Shown in pieces: positions 1-9,540 of a DNA stretch of 64,000 bases. Below the pieces are notes generated by a model, which saw nothing but the letters and a program-made list of their open reading frames with translations, was not told the DNA's origin and did not search any database. Location of the stretch: positions 28,994,001 to 29,058,000 of the forward strand of contig NC_059504.1 of NCBI RefSeq assembly GCF_914767665.1, in the 5' to 3' direction. The DNA comes from Harmonia axyridis. Its lineage: Eukaryota; Arthropoda; Insecta; Coleoptera; Coccinellidae. A program made the translations under genes and the position numbers. Each line of letters begins with the position of its first letter. Within the stretch, counting starts at the first letter, position 1.

Positions 1-547
1 CTACCTCAAATCTGTCCAGTGAAAAACTGGACGGAATTGAATGGACGATATTAGATCCATTATTTTTTTTAAATCGATTGTATCAGTTGAGAATTACGGT
101 TATTTTCTTGCTGAAAAAAAAATCACTAGCATTTATTTCTACGATGACGGGTGCTACTCCAAATACTTGCACACAAATTATTCGAAATCTCATATTCAAT
201 CGAGATTTAAATTAATAGAATTCAATCAATATAATTAAAAATGTATATTTTCAATAAATGATCAGCTATTGTTATAATTAATGTTTATGAAAATATATAT
301 TTTAAATAACAAACTGTTATGCATTTAATTATGCTTTGTATTTCAATGTTTGTATTTTCAAGTAGCAATAAAGCTAAATGAATGAACTTATTATCATTAA
401 TTAAATTTTATATTATCTAACAATCATCTGTCCAGCTTCGAATAAGTACTAGTACTTATGTATTTGAATTAAATATTAATTATTGATACTTAAATTCATA
501 TCAAAATGTATTATCCTCCTGAGAATGGACATAATTTTTGGTTGCAG
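1..547 (+). other. intronic sequence upstream of the first visible chinmo exon
   Basis: No reading frame here resembles a BTB domain or any family I recognise, so the stretch is taken as the 3' part of an intron of the downstream gene. It ends in a plausible acceptor, TTTTTGGTTGCAG at 535-547. A 7-bp stem (GTCCAGT/ACTGGAC) at 14-32 and one let-7-like octamer CTACCTCA at 1-8 are present, but an isolated site in an intron means little. Confidence 0.55.
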
Positions 548-2027
548 GTAAAGGGCCTCAGTATTGAACACGAAAAACTAGCAGTAGCCCAAGGTCATCC
601 GACCATGGACACAACTCTAGATACCTCAATACCCCGAAAACGTCTAAGCCTACTTAAAGAAGAAATAGAAAGTTCGAACAGTCACCCACAACAGCAACAA
701 CAACAACAACAGCAGCAACAACCTCAGTCAAGTCCGTCCCCTAGCTATTCACCAACAATGTCACCTTACATGCAGCCCCCCCACCATTACAGGCAATACG
801 ACCAGAGAATACCATCGAGTGGTTCAGCCTTCGACAACTTGAACATCAAAAGACCCACAAGAAGTCCACCAATCGAACAAGCCTTGCAAGATAGAGCGTC
901 TGTTTTAAGAGACGGAAGCAAGTCTGGAAGACCTGGATCGCCGGGGCCATTGTCTTTGGCATACAGGCCTTCGCCAACTTCTTCTTGTCCCTTTCCAAGC
1001 CAGCCAAACCAGGAAGCAGATGCTCCTCCAGAGAATCGATTCGATCCTGACCCAGCCACTGCATTAATATGCCCAGAAAGCGATAGTGCCAACATATGTC
1101 AAGATCCTGGTTGTCCAGAAGGTAAGTTTTTCTTTCTGATTTTCCATATTCATCAACATATTACGTTGGAATCAGTGAATAACCTCTACCTTGTAATGCC
1201 AGTTATTAATTAAGTGTCAGGTATTCATTTTGTGAAACAAAATTGATTCAAATCAATGGCTCATCATGAATACAATATTTCTTAGAAGCGGCTTTTTTGA
1301 CTGGAGCCTTCTTCGCTACTTTCTTCTTCTGTGCAGCACGTCTCTAATAAAGCGGCTGTCTTTGAATATAGTCTATAGTATTCTTCTTTTAGATTTAAGA
1401 ATGCGGATGGAACCTTCGATTAAGCAAGAAAGAGAAGAGCCTGCGAGTAGTACTGGTGGTAATGGTAATGGCAATGGTAATGGCAATGGCAATGGAAAAA
1501 GTGCCAACAACACTGTTTCATCCAATAACGCTAATGGTTCATTGGGCAATATGGCGAATTACTCTCATGAACTCGATAACAACGATTTGATACCCACATC
1601 TCTCTGGAATACAGTTGCTGCGAAAGTTAACAAGGCAGGATCCGTCAATACACCGGATGGTAAGCATGAAACAATTCAGTCAACATTTTTGTTAGAAATT
1701 GGTGGATGCGCTGCGCTCTTATAGAGTGAAATTTAGAGCTTTCACCAAATTGCGTGTTGATGTTCACGACAACATTGTGTTTCAGGAAGAAAATTGAAGT
1801 GTCCTTTTTGTGAAAGATTATATGGTTACGAGACGAATTTGAGAGCCCACATCAGGCAGAGGCATCAGGGAATCCGAGTACCTTGTCCATTCTGTTCACG
1901 TACATTCACCAGAAACAATACGGTAAGAAGACACATAGCTCGGGAGCATAAAACCGAATTGAGCTTCCAAAACCAAAACCACCCGCAGCCGCAACAGCAG
2001 CCTCAGGTACACAACCACGTCCCATAA
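548..2027 (+). CDS. chinmo: chinmo-like BTB zinc-finger transcription factor, last three coding exons (join 548-1121, 1393-1659, 1786-2027); 5' partial
   Basis: Three exons join in phase with GT-AG borders: GTTGCAG|548, 1121|GTAAGT, TTTTAG|1393, 1659|GTAAGC, TTTCAG|1786. They encode 360 residues ending at TAA 2025-2027. The first residues, VKGLS, match the conserved C-terminal end of insect BTB domains, so the BTB exon lies left of the window. Then come a Ser/Pro-rich linker, a run of about 11 glutamines (near 688-722), a Gly-Asn repeat (near 1456-1497) and a SUMO-consensus-like IKQE. The last exon carries two adjacent C2H2 fingers, CPFC-x12-H-x4-H each, with signatures CERLYGYETNLRAH and CSRTFTRNNTVRRH, followed by a Gln/Pro tail. 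A BTB plus a single C-terminal finger pair is the layout of Chinmo, a nuclear repressor controlling neuronal temporal identity and juvenile state in flies. The let-7 site cluster in the 3' UTR supports this assignment. Another BTB-ZF paralogue is the alternative. The start of translation is not in the window. Confidence 0.88.
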
Positions 2028-2612
2028 TAAGTTACCTGATGTTGCATCAGTTTATGAGCTAGGCGGTATAATCAGAGACCTGATGTACATATAATATATA
2101 TTATATATTCTCTTTTACCGTCAAACTCGGATTTATAACTCTTATCTGTGTTGTTATAACTTTAAAATATGATATGTGTCATTTTTATACTTTAGTTAGA
2201 ATGTACGGTTACAAATTGGACTTGAAAGGATTCAACATTACGAGCTGGTCTTGTTATGTTTTTAGCGTCATTAGATGATGTTCTATTCATTCTCAGGTTG
2301 TTTGAAGTTCCACTCTGCTGGTCACTTTTACTAATTTATCTTCCTCAAGTCTCACAGAATATCAGCACGATTAGTCAATAAGTATATTTCTACCTTTCAA
2401 TGACATTACTGATAATATGAAAAAGTTCAAATAGTTTTCTTATTGGACTTTCAGTTGAGTAAATCTTTCAGTGTGAATATACAGTTTTTTTATATCAGAG
2501 TATAAAATAGTATTGATACGATCAGTTGATCACAACCGTCAGTTTTGTCTATTGAGAGGTGGTCTTTAAACGACTCAGGTAATCTTAGTAATACAATATA
2601 AACTGCCATTAA

Positions 2613-2619
2613 CTACCTC
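2613..2619 (+). promoter_or_regulatory. let-7 site 1 (7mer-m8)
   Basis: CTACCTC, complementary to let-7 positions 2-8, followed by G. First of seven matches in the chinmo 3' UTR. Confidence 0.6.
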
Positions 2620-2800
2620 GTAGGTAACTGTGAACAGCAGAAAAAAGGTAACTTGTTTATTTTGTTATCTACAATAGACTATATTTCGTTGTACTTATAT
2701 ATTTTTCTAAATACTTTTATTAAGATTCGTTTTCGAGTGAAATTGCCAGAAGTGAAGAAAATAGTTCATTTCTGGTAAATGTGATTGAAAATTCCATCAA

Positions 2801-2808
2801 CTACCTCA
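2801..2808 (+). promoter_or_regulatory. let-7 site 2 (8mer)
   Basis: CTACCTCA, full 8mer match to the let-7 seed. A G:U-wobble variant, CTGCCTCA, follows at 2824-2831. Confidence 0.7.
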
Positions 2809-3492
2809 TAGTTTCAGGAAAAGCTGCCTCATTCGTTTATCACATGTATATTCAGCTAGTCATTTAATGTGCAACATGTTTAACTTCCTTAGGATTTAGT
2901 TCATTGCTCAGGTATAATTAATTCATACTCAGGCAAAACAAATACAAAACAGCTCAGGTGGATCATATTCACATAAGTTACTCTTAGATTTTTATCACTT
3001 ACTGAACATAAATTTTATCGTTTAAGTTGTCCATGCAACTCTAAAATATTTACCTATATCTGCGTTTGAAGCTTCTTGCTCAAATACAGTTCATAGATTA
3101 AGAGGGGTTGGTTATTTTAAGGAATTTCGCCCCGTATTTTTTTAAAGAACCCTGAACGTATTTTCAGAATGACCTTGGTTGGTGTTACTTCTGACCATGG
3201 CCTGAAGACATATTTCCTCCATTTTAAATTTCCCAAAAAATAATTCATAAGATTCCATTCAGGTTATCCCATTGGTTGAATATTTTCTAAGGGGCCATCA
3301 TTATATTATTATTATCTTTTTCAAATCAAAATTTCAAGATATTCACCTTAGATTCAGAAATTTCATCTCCTCTTAAAAATAGTCCGAAATGAAGTTTATA
3401 TGATATGTTATTCAACCAAAGTTTTCCTAAACAACTGATGGCCCACCATTTATAAAATAGTTCCATAAATAGACGCTCCTAGTCAAATCTAT

Positions 3493-3500
3493 CTACCTCA
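3493..3500 (+). promoter_or_regulatory. let-7 site 3 (8mer)
   Basis: CTACCTCA, full 8mer match to the let-7 seed within the chinmo 3' UTR. It opens a tight group of four sites within about 310 bp. Confidence 0.7.
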
Positions 3501-3590
3501 ATATTACAGTATTTCTTACGATTCCCTACGGATCTTTGTTCATATTATATTTTAATAATAATAGTATTCATTTCATCATACAAATATTCT

Positions 3591-3598
3591 CTACCTCA
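3591..3598 (+). promoter_or_regulatory. let-7 site 4 (8mer)
   Basis: CTACCTCA, 98 bp after site 3. Confidence 0.7.
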
Positions 3599-3713
3599 GT
3601 AACATGACAACTCAACATTATAGTTATTATTTACTATATCGAAATGCTAGATTTAGTTCTCAATACAGGTCTTTGTAAATAAAGTACAAAACACAATATA
3701 ATTGTGACATATT

Positions 3714-3720
3714 CTACCTC
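3714..3720 (+). promoter_or_regulatory. let-7 site 5 (7mer-m8)
   Basis: CTACCTC followed by C. It lies 33 bp after a Pumilio-like TGTAAATA. Confidence 0.6.
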
Positions 3721-3793
3721 CAATAGATTTCCATATATTTCAACAATATAGATATCGACCGACGATCCTTGAAATATACAATTTCAAATGTAT

Positions 3794-3801
3794 CTACCTC
3801 A
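3794..3801 (+). promoter_or_regulatory. let-7 site 6 (8mer)
   Basis: CTACCTCA, 80 bp after site 5. Confidence 0.7.
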
Positions 3802-5367
3802 TTTTTATCTTTCCTACCTTTACAAGGGAAAGGTTCTTTTTTCTTTGAATTTGTTTATTTTATTTCCTTGTCGGATTTAATTGTGTTATATTAGTAATTG
3901 TTGTGTTTGTTCACCGTGTGATTGCGTCAAGATTTCCACGTAAGAAATATTGGAAACAAATTGTAATTATATTTATTGAAGGTATTGTCCAATATTTCAT
4001 ATGTTGAAATTGAATGAATATGCTTAGACCATTCTTGTGAATGACTCAAGTTAATTTCATGGAATCATTGAAGTAATTTCCCATACTGAAGTTTTACTTT
4101 TAATTATAACTTGAATATTCCTATATTTTTTGGCATTTGGTGCATCGAAAAGTTTTTTCTGACACCCATCAATGATTTATTTTTGTTTGGGTAAAAGTGC
4201 TTTTAGTTTTTCAGCCTTTTTTGATTTGAAATTTATGAGGATTCTTTGGTGGGACATTATATCAATGAACATACTGTATTTTATTATCACGGGTATTTTA
4301 ATATTATAAATAATGTGCTTACGCATCAGGGTTCGATAGGTTTGATATATTCATGTTAAGTTTTTAATTAAGCTAGTTTTAAAACTAAATGAATTAAGAG
4401 TTGAATAGTTCTTTATAGTTCCGAAGTTTTTGTTATTATTTAGGCGCATATTTCCGAAAAATTGCAATATGGTTACGTTGGGATGAATTCTGAATTAAGT
4501 GTTATGCTGGACGTGAAGTGAATGAAATTCAAATGAATGGAGGCTGATCGGATTTACTGGGTGTTCTTATTTTCTAAATGTTGGTGATCTCTACATGTAC
4601 CTCTTACATGTCCTTTGCACTGCATCTAGCTATGCCTTTTGTCAATTCATGTCAGAAATGCGCTGAACACGATCAAATCTCAAATTCTTTATCATAGATG
4701 AAGATTCAAGGTCACAAAATGTATTTTGAGGGATGTTGCCCGAATTAGAATCGAAATTTTCCGATTGAATTTGAGATATGATCCCAGTTAGCTGTTTATG
4801 CCCAGTTGTCTCGATATTTTTAAATTCAGCTAGAGTGACGTGGCAATGCAATGTTATTGCATGAATTAAATGTCTATTATTCGTACAGTGGATGAAATAT
4901 TTGAATATTCGTCGACGAAATGCATGTTTATTTTTTGTTGGTATTTTTTATCGGAGTTCTCATGCCTTTAGAAATTTCGAAACTGATCCGTGATTCATTC
5001 AATCTTCTTTAATGGCAACTCATAATGTAATCATAGTCATCATCATCAAGTCATAAAAAGTTCACAATGATATGAATGATAAAGTCTAATAACTTAGGCT
5101 CTACAGAAAAATGAATTCTACCAACTAAATGAGATAGTAGAACCAAGGAGAGAAATGATCAGTTTTGAAATTTCTGAGTATTCACGTACCTAACCTCAAA
5201 ATGTCTTTGATGTTCGATTTAACGAAAAAAATGCAGTTGAAAGAATAAATTATATGTATATAAAAGCATTAAATAATACGTCTCGAATAAGATCTACACT
5301 TCATATTGTTTGTCTGTTACTGTTTCGTATTATAATTTTCGTGTAACAGTACAAATTATATACTAAT

Positions 5368-5375
5368 CTACCTCA
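5368..5375 (+). promoter_or_regulatory. let-7 site 7 (8mer)
   Basis: CTACCTCA. This is an outlying distal site, about 150 bp before a 7mer miR-125 seed match (TCAGGGA at 5523-5529). Confidence 0.65.
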
Positions 5376-6397
5376 GAAGTTGGTGTAGCTCACTGCCCTT
5401 CTCTATGAAGTACAAAGAATGTATTCTGGAAAGGATTCGATTGTTTATGCTTATCTAGGTGTATTAACTCAGGATGAACAAGTACAAAACGAACTTCATA
5501 AATATATATAAACAAATGTAATTCAGGGAATTTGGAATCTCGTTAATTCTTATAATAATTTAAATAAGTTGTTGCTAATACATACTTACATAATAATTAG
5601 ACCTTCTAGGTAAGATGCCAGATGTGTCATAGGTTAAAGGAATAATGCCAGCAATGCCTTATAATATTAAAACATTCTCTACTCCTTTCATCTGAAGAAT
5701 GCAGTAGAGATTTCTAAATTGATATTTTCGAACATGAAATATAGTTGTGGATGAAAATTTTGAAATATTGGTCAACGAACTTTTTCATTTCTTAACTATT
5801 ACCTTCTCAACTATAATTCTTCCCCCCCTTTTATAACAAGTCTGTTTGAATTGTATATATTTTTACATTACTGCTTTCATAATCCTAATTCTTCTATTGA
5901 ACCTGTGATGTGAAGTCTCGTTTTCAAGTTATTTTTAAGATGTGGGTCATTTCGTTGATCAAAATTCCATGCTAAATTGCACAAATTTTTGAAATGTAAG
6001 ATCGTCATTGTCGAACGATTCCTTTAAACAATGGCATAGTACTCAAGTATTGACGTCAATAATTCATATTATCCAAAGCTGTTTATACTTGACTACCACC
6101 TGAATTCAGTAATAATTAAAGATAAAAGATGAAGCTGTGACATTCACATTGTAATTATTATAGCATTCATCCCTATGTTTTTGAGCTAATAACGTTACAT
6201 TGTCACACAGTTCAACCAATTCACCAAATCATCGGGTGAATTGAAGAGTATCAATGAGATTTGTTGATACTCTTTGATCCTCCATGCAGAATTCTCACAA
6301 TCTTATATATATATATAATACCATCACAAAATTCCACTCCGTTTGTTTTTGGAGTATAAAATATTGAATACCTACATATTGTATATAATTGAACGCA

Positions 6398-6403
6398 AAT
6401 AAA
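6398..6403 (+). terminator. chinmo: probable distal poly(A) signal of chinmo
   Basis: AATAAA followed 18-30 bp later by a GT/T-rich stretch (TGTTCTGTTTTA). A second AATAAA lies at 6443-6448. No transcript evidence is available, and proximal signals such as 3679-3684 could give shorter isoforms carrying fewer let-7 sites. Confidence 0.5.
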
Positions 6404-6420
6404 TGATTATGTATTCATGT

Positions 6421-7784
6421 TCTGTTTTACCTTATTAATTTTAATAAACAATTTGTCGTTTATTTATTGCTTCATTCAACAATTTACCTAATTCCTGTTT
6501 ATTAGGACTGAACAACTACAAATGGTGTATTTGGGCCATTGCACGCACAAACGTTAATAGAATAGACATTCTTGTTATGAACAATTAAAAAAGTGTAGTC
6601 TTACTGTCCATCTAAGAAAACAATTGTAAAATTGACTGAGAAAACTGAAAACATTTTCATGCTCAAATTGAGTTTATTCATCAATAAAATACTGATCTCG
6701 AAGGGAATCGTTCCCGGGAAAAAATGTAAAAACCCTGACATTTTTACAGTTTTGGAAAATATGGAGTCGTATGACAAATCCACTCCATAGTGACTTAATT
6801 GAACATAGTGGCGACAATTCGTTCAAATTGAGCCTAAAAATGGCGAATTGGGACATAAAACCATAAAACGTATGAATACAATTCACTGAACTGAACTGAC
6901 ACACGTCAAAATCAAAATTATTGGGCCATGGGCCTGATAATATTTTATTGTACATAGAACGAATTCATTTAACTGAAGAATACTACAGTTACTAAATAAA
7001 ATGGGCCTTATATTTTCAATAAATCCCAAAAATCAGGTAAATGCCAATCAAAAACGAGACCACGCTTGTTGCCACTGTGGTTAATTGAGTCAATGTAATC
7101 CACTAGCTCTTCGTACGCCATCTAATTTTTTTTTTCGGAAAATACCTTAGTATATAAATAGAGTATTAATGTTCTAAGGAAAATACAGAAGCTATTTGTA
7201 TACTGAAATTTTAATCGGAAGCAATGACCAAGTGTTTGAATATTGCCGCTGTATATCCATCTAAACATTTTCTAAATTGATATTCTTATAGGTATCTGTT
7301 TTAGTCACGGGCTAGAAGTCGGAATAATAAACCACACTGTAAAAGGACCAGGTAGCAGCCTAATGAAAAAATTGTCACCAGTAAATTTTTCGTATTTTAT
7401 AAAATATGACCTCCTGAACAAGTAGATCATATGATTAGTATTCGGGATATAGGGTGTCGAAGTTGGAAAATGGCTTTTTTTGAAGTAACATTTTTTGTAG
7501 GAAAACATCTTGAATGAAACACTTTTGCGCGACAAATATTGCTTACCTTACTATTGTCTTCGATCGGTCAAATGTCCTACCGTTATCGATACTGAATATT
7601 CTATTTTAATTTTAATCCTTCAATGTATGTATATGTAGCCTGAGTGACATCATATACTTATTTTTTCAATTTACCTTTGGATTTGTGGACCTCAAATTAT
7701 GTTAATGAAAGTTAGCTCTATAATTTGTTATTTTTCAATCAATTTTTTCGGCATTGAGTAATACCTATCGTTGAAAGTTACGTA
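6421..7784. other. intergenic stretch with one unexplained short reading frame
   Basis: AT-rich DNA with no gene or transposon I can name. Fragmentary minus-strand frames at 6601-6955 and 7305-7535 have no family features. The only compositionally protein-like segment is the 37-codon minus frame at 7008-7121, listed separately. Confidence 0.4.
7008..7121 (-). other. unassigned 37-residue open frame, possibly an exon or transposon fragment
   Basis: Reading minus from ATG at 7121, the frame begins MAYEELVDYIDS and contains NKRGLVFDWHLPDFWD. Its acidic and aromatic composition is unlike random AT-rich translation. GC content is locally raised. No family is recognised. It could be a decayed transposon gene or an isolated exon. 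No convincing splice sites were found. Confidence 0.2.
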
Positions 7785-9540
7785 AAATAAAAATAATACA
7801 ATACAATTTATTTGCATAAATCACATGAATCATACATATTTACATTGAAAAACATTCGGCATAGAACCTGTCAAAAAAAAATTACAAAAAAACAGCAAAT
7901 AAGGAAATAAATTGAAAAGAATCCCCAAAATACTCTTTGAGAGTATAAGAGCTCTTCTTCAGCAGATATTCTTCTACTGATATATTAAACAAACGAGTAT
8001 TCTTTACCTTTTTGATTTCATCAGATAATGCATTATACAGTTTAATACCCTTGTACCTGGGTGATTTCTCATAATCAGTCAATTTGTGTGTTCGTATTGG
8101 TAAATCATGCATACTCCGAGTATAGTACGTATGGTTGTCATTTAATGATGAAAATGTGTGAATGTTAGCTTTAACATATTCGTATTTCAATATTTGGAAT
8201 ACATACAGGGTGTCCCGTAAAGACCACGTCAAACCGAGGGAGAATGTAGATCAAAGGATAATCCACCTGCTATGACAAAATTCCCATTATAAAAGTCACC
8301 GTTTTCGAGATATATTTTTTTTTTGAAAATAATGATTTTTTGCCCCTTTCAATAGTTTTGCCCTTACAGTTGGTACAATTTCACATCTTCCGGTTAATTT
8401 TTTCAGTAAAATATTGCTGAAGAAGGATTTCAACGTTTACATTAAAAACATCCTCCGAAAATTTTAAAGGGGGGCTATGAGAAATATTTTTATTGGAAAT
8501 TTTGGTAGTGGATTATTTTGTTCATGAAGTTTAGCCCATCGTAGTTGAAAAAATGTACCGAGCTACTGCTGCACATTACACCAATAAATTGTCTATTTTA
8601 TAGTGATTTCAAAGAGGTATCACACAAGTCATTTGTTATTCAAAGAAAAAAGATATGGCTGTTTTTATCCAAATGGGTACTTTTCTGATAAAATCAAGTT
8701 TGTCAATTCTGTTAAGAAATCTTCGATGTTGCATTACTTAGTACAATTGCTTACGTGCGAAAATATTACTCGCATAAATATTCACCTCAACGAAATTCAA
8801 TTTTGCCGACAAATTTTGGAAAACATCATGCAGATCCAAAACTAATGAAAGGGGCAAAAATTCATTATTTTCAAAAAAAAAAATATCTCGAAAACGGTAA
8901 GACTTTCATAATGGAAATTTTGTCATAGCAGGTTGGTTATCCTTTGATCTACATTTTCCCTCGGTTTGACGTAGTCTTTACGGGACACCCTGTATACATT
9001 TTGAATTAATTCTCAATAAAAGGCTATTATTGCAATGGTCGATACTCGATAGTACATAATAGACAGTCTTATCACTATTCATAAATAGTTTATTATTAGT
9101 GAATCAAACAAAAATTCACGACATATTAATTATCGAGTGCTACAGTCAAAGTATTATTATCTGATTTACCAGAACAGAAGTGTGTTGTCATCCGCAAATA
9201 TTACTATATCCGATGGATTAGCAATGGCATCAGGAATGTCATTAACCAATACTAGAAAAAGCAATGGACCCTATATTGATCCTTGTGGTACACCACACTT
9301 AATTTCGAGAGAAGATGAACGCACACAAACCTACTTCAACTAGCTCCATACGATTCAACAAATATGATCTTATCAATTGATGGATTTGACCCCTCAAGCC
9401 GAATGAATTCATTTTATTCAAATGTAGATCTTGTGAGACAAGGTCGCAAGAATTAAAAAACAGATATGTATAGATATACCAAATTGTTCCACAAATCATT
9501 TCGTGAATAATGGTGTAAAAGGAATTTTAGTATTTGTCCA
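7785..9540 (-). mobile_element. 5'-truncated non-LTR retrotransposon (Jockey-like LINE), minus strand, split by a MITE
   Basis: Read on the minus strand, 9500-9130 gives decayed reverse-transcriptase sequence: LNSFGLRGQIHQ-type block, then CGVPQGSI, GPLLFLVLVNDIPDA and FADDNT (9181-9198), the polymerase active-site box. The gene resumes after the 787-bp insertion with the usual LINE C-terminal tail at 8206-7882, including RTHKLTDYEKSPRYKGIKLYN and EEYLLKKSSYTLKEYF. The 3' end runs into a TGTATTGTATT/TTTTATTTT-like tail near 7785. Stops and frameshifts show it is dead. The clade call rests only on resemblance of the C-terminal tail. Confidence 0.8.
8206..8992. mobile_element. palindromic MITE (787 bp) inserted in the LINE
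   Basis: Begins CAGGGTGTCCCGTAAAGAC and ends with its inverted copy (GTCTTTACGGGACACCCTG), with TA on both sides. The arms stay inverted-complementary for about 150 bp (8206-8360 against 8840-8992), with a few mismatches and small gaps. The centre is not palindromic and codes for nothing recognisable. TA flanks and termini suggest mobilisation by a Tc1/mariner-superfamily transposase. The insertion interrupts the LINE reading frame, so it is younger than the LINE. Confidence 0.85.

Larger units (their letters stand above)
2028..6420 (+). other. chinmo: chinmo 3' untranslated region (inferred extent)
   Basis: About 4.4 kb of AT-rich sequence follows the stop codon without recognisable coding or transposon sequence. 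It is dense in let-7 seed matches and has Pumilio-like motifs (TGTAAATA at 3674-3681, TGTATATA at 5852-5859). Candidate poly(A) signals occur at 3679-3684, 6398-6403 and 6443-6448. The 6398 signal is followed by a GT-rich stretch and lies beyond the last let-7 site, so it is taken as the distal end. Very long, miRNA-regulated 3' UTRs are known for fly chinmo. Exact ends need 3' RNA data. Confidence 0.65.

Noticed and set aside
506..547. ATG at 506 as the start of the chinmo protein
   Set aside because: The frame runs through a strong acceptor (TTGCAG at 542-547) directly before VKGLS, the end of a BTB domain, so the upstream codons are intronic.
787..1095. 102-codon and 72-codon minus-strand frames over the chinmo exon
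   Set aside because: They are antisense shadows of the Ser/Pro-rich coding exon, with no domain or splice support.
1122..1392. Read-through of the frame after 1121 (FFFLIFHIHQ...)
   Set aside because: GTAAGT donor and in-phase junction with 1393 fit better; the translated tail is typical intron translation.
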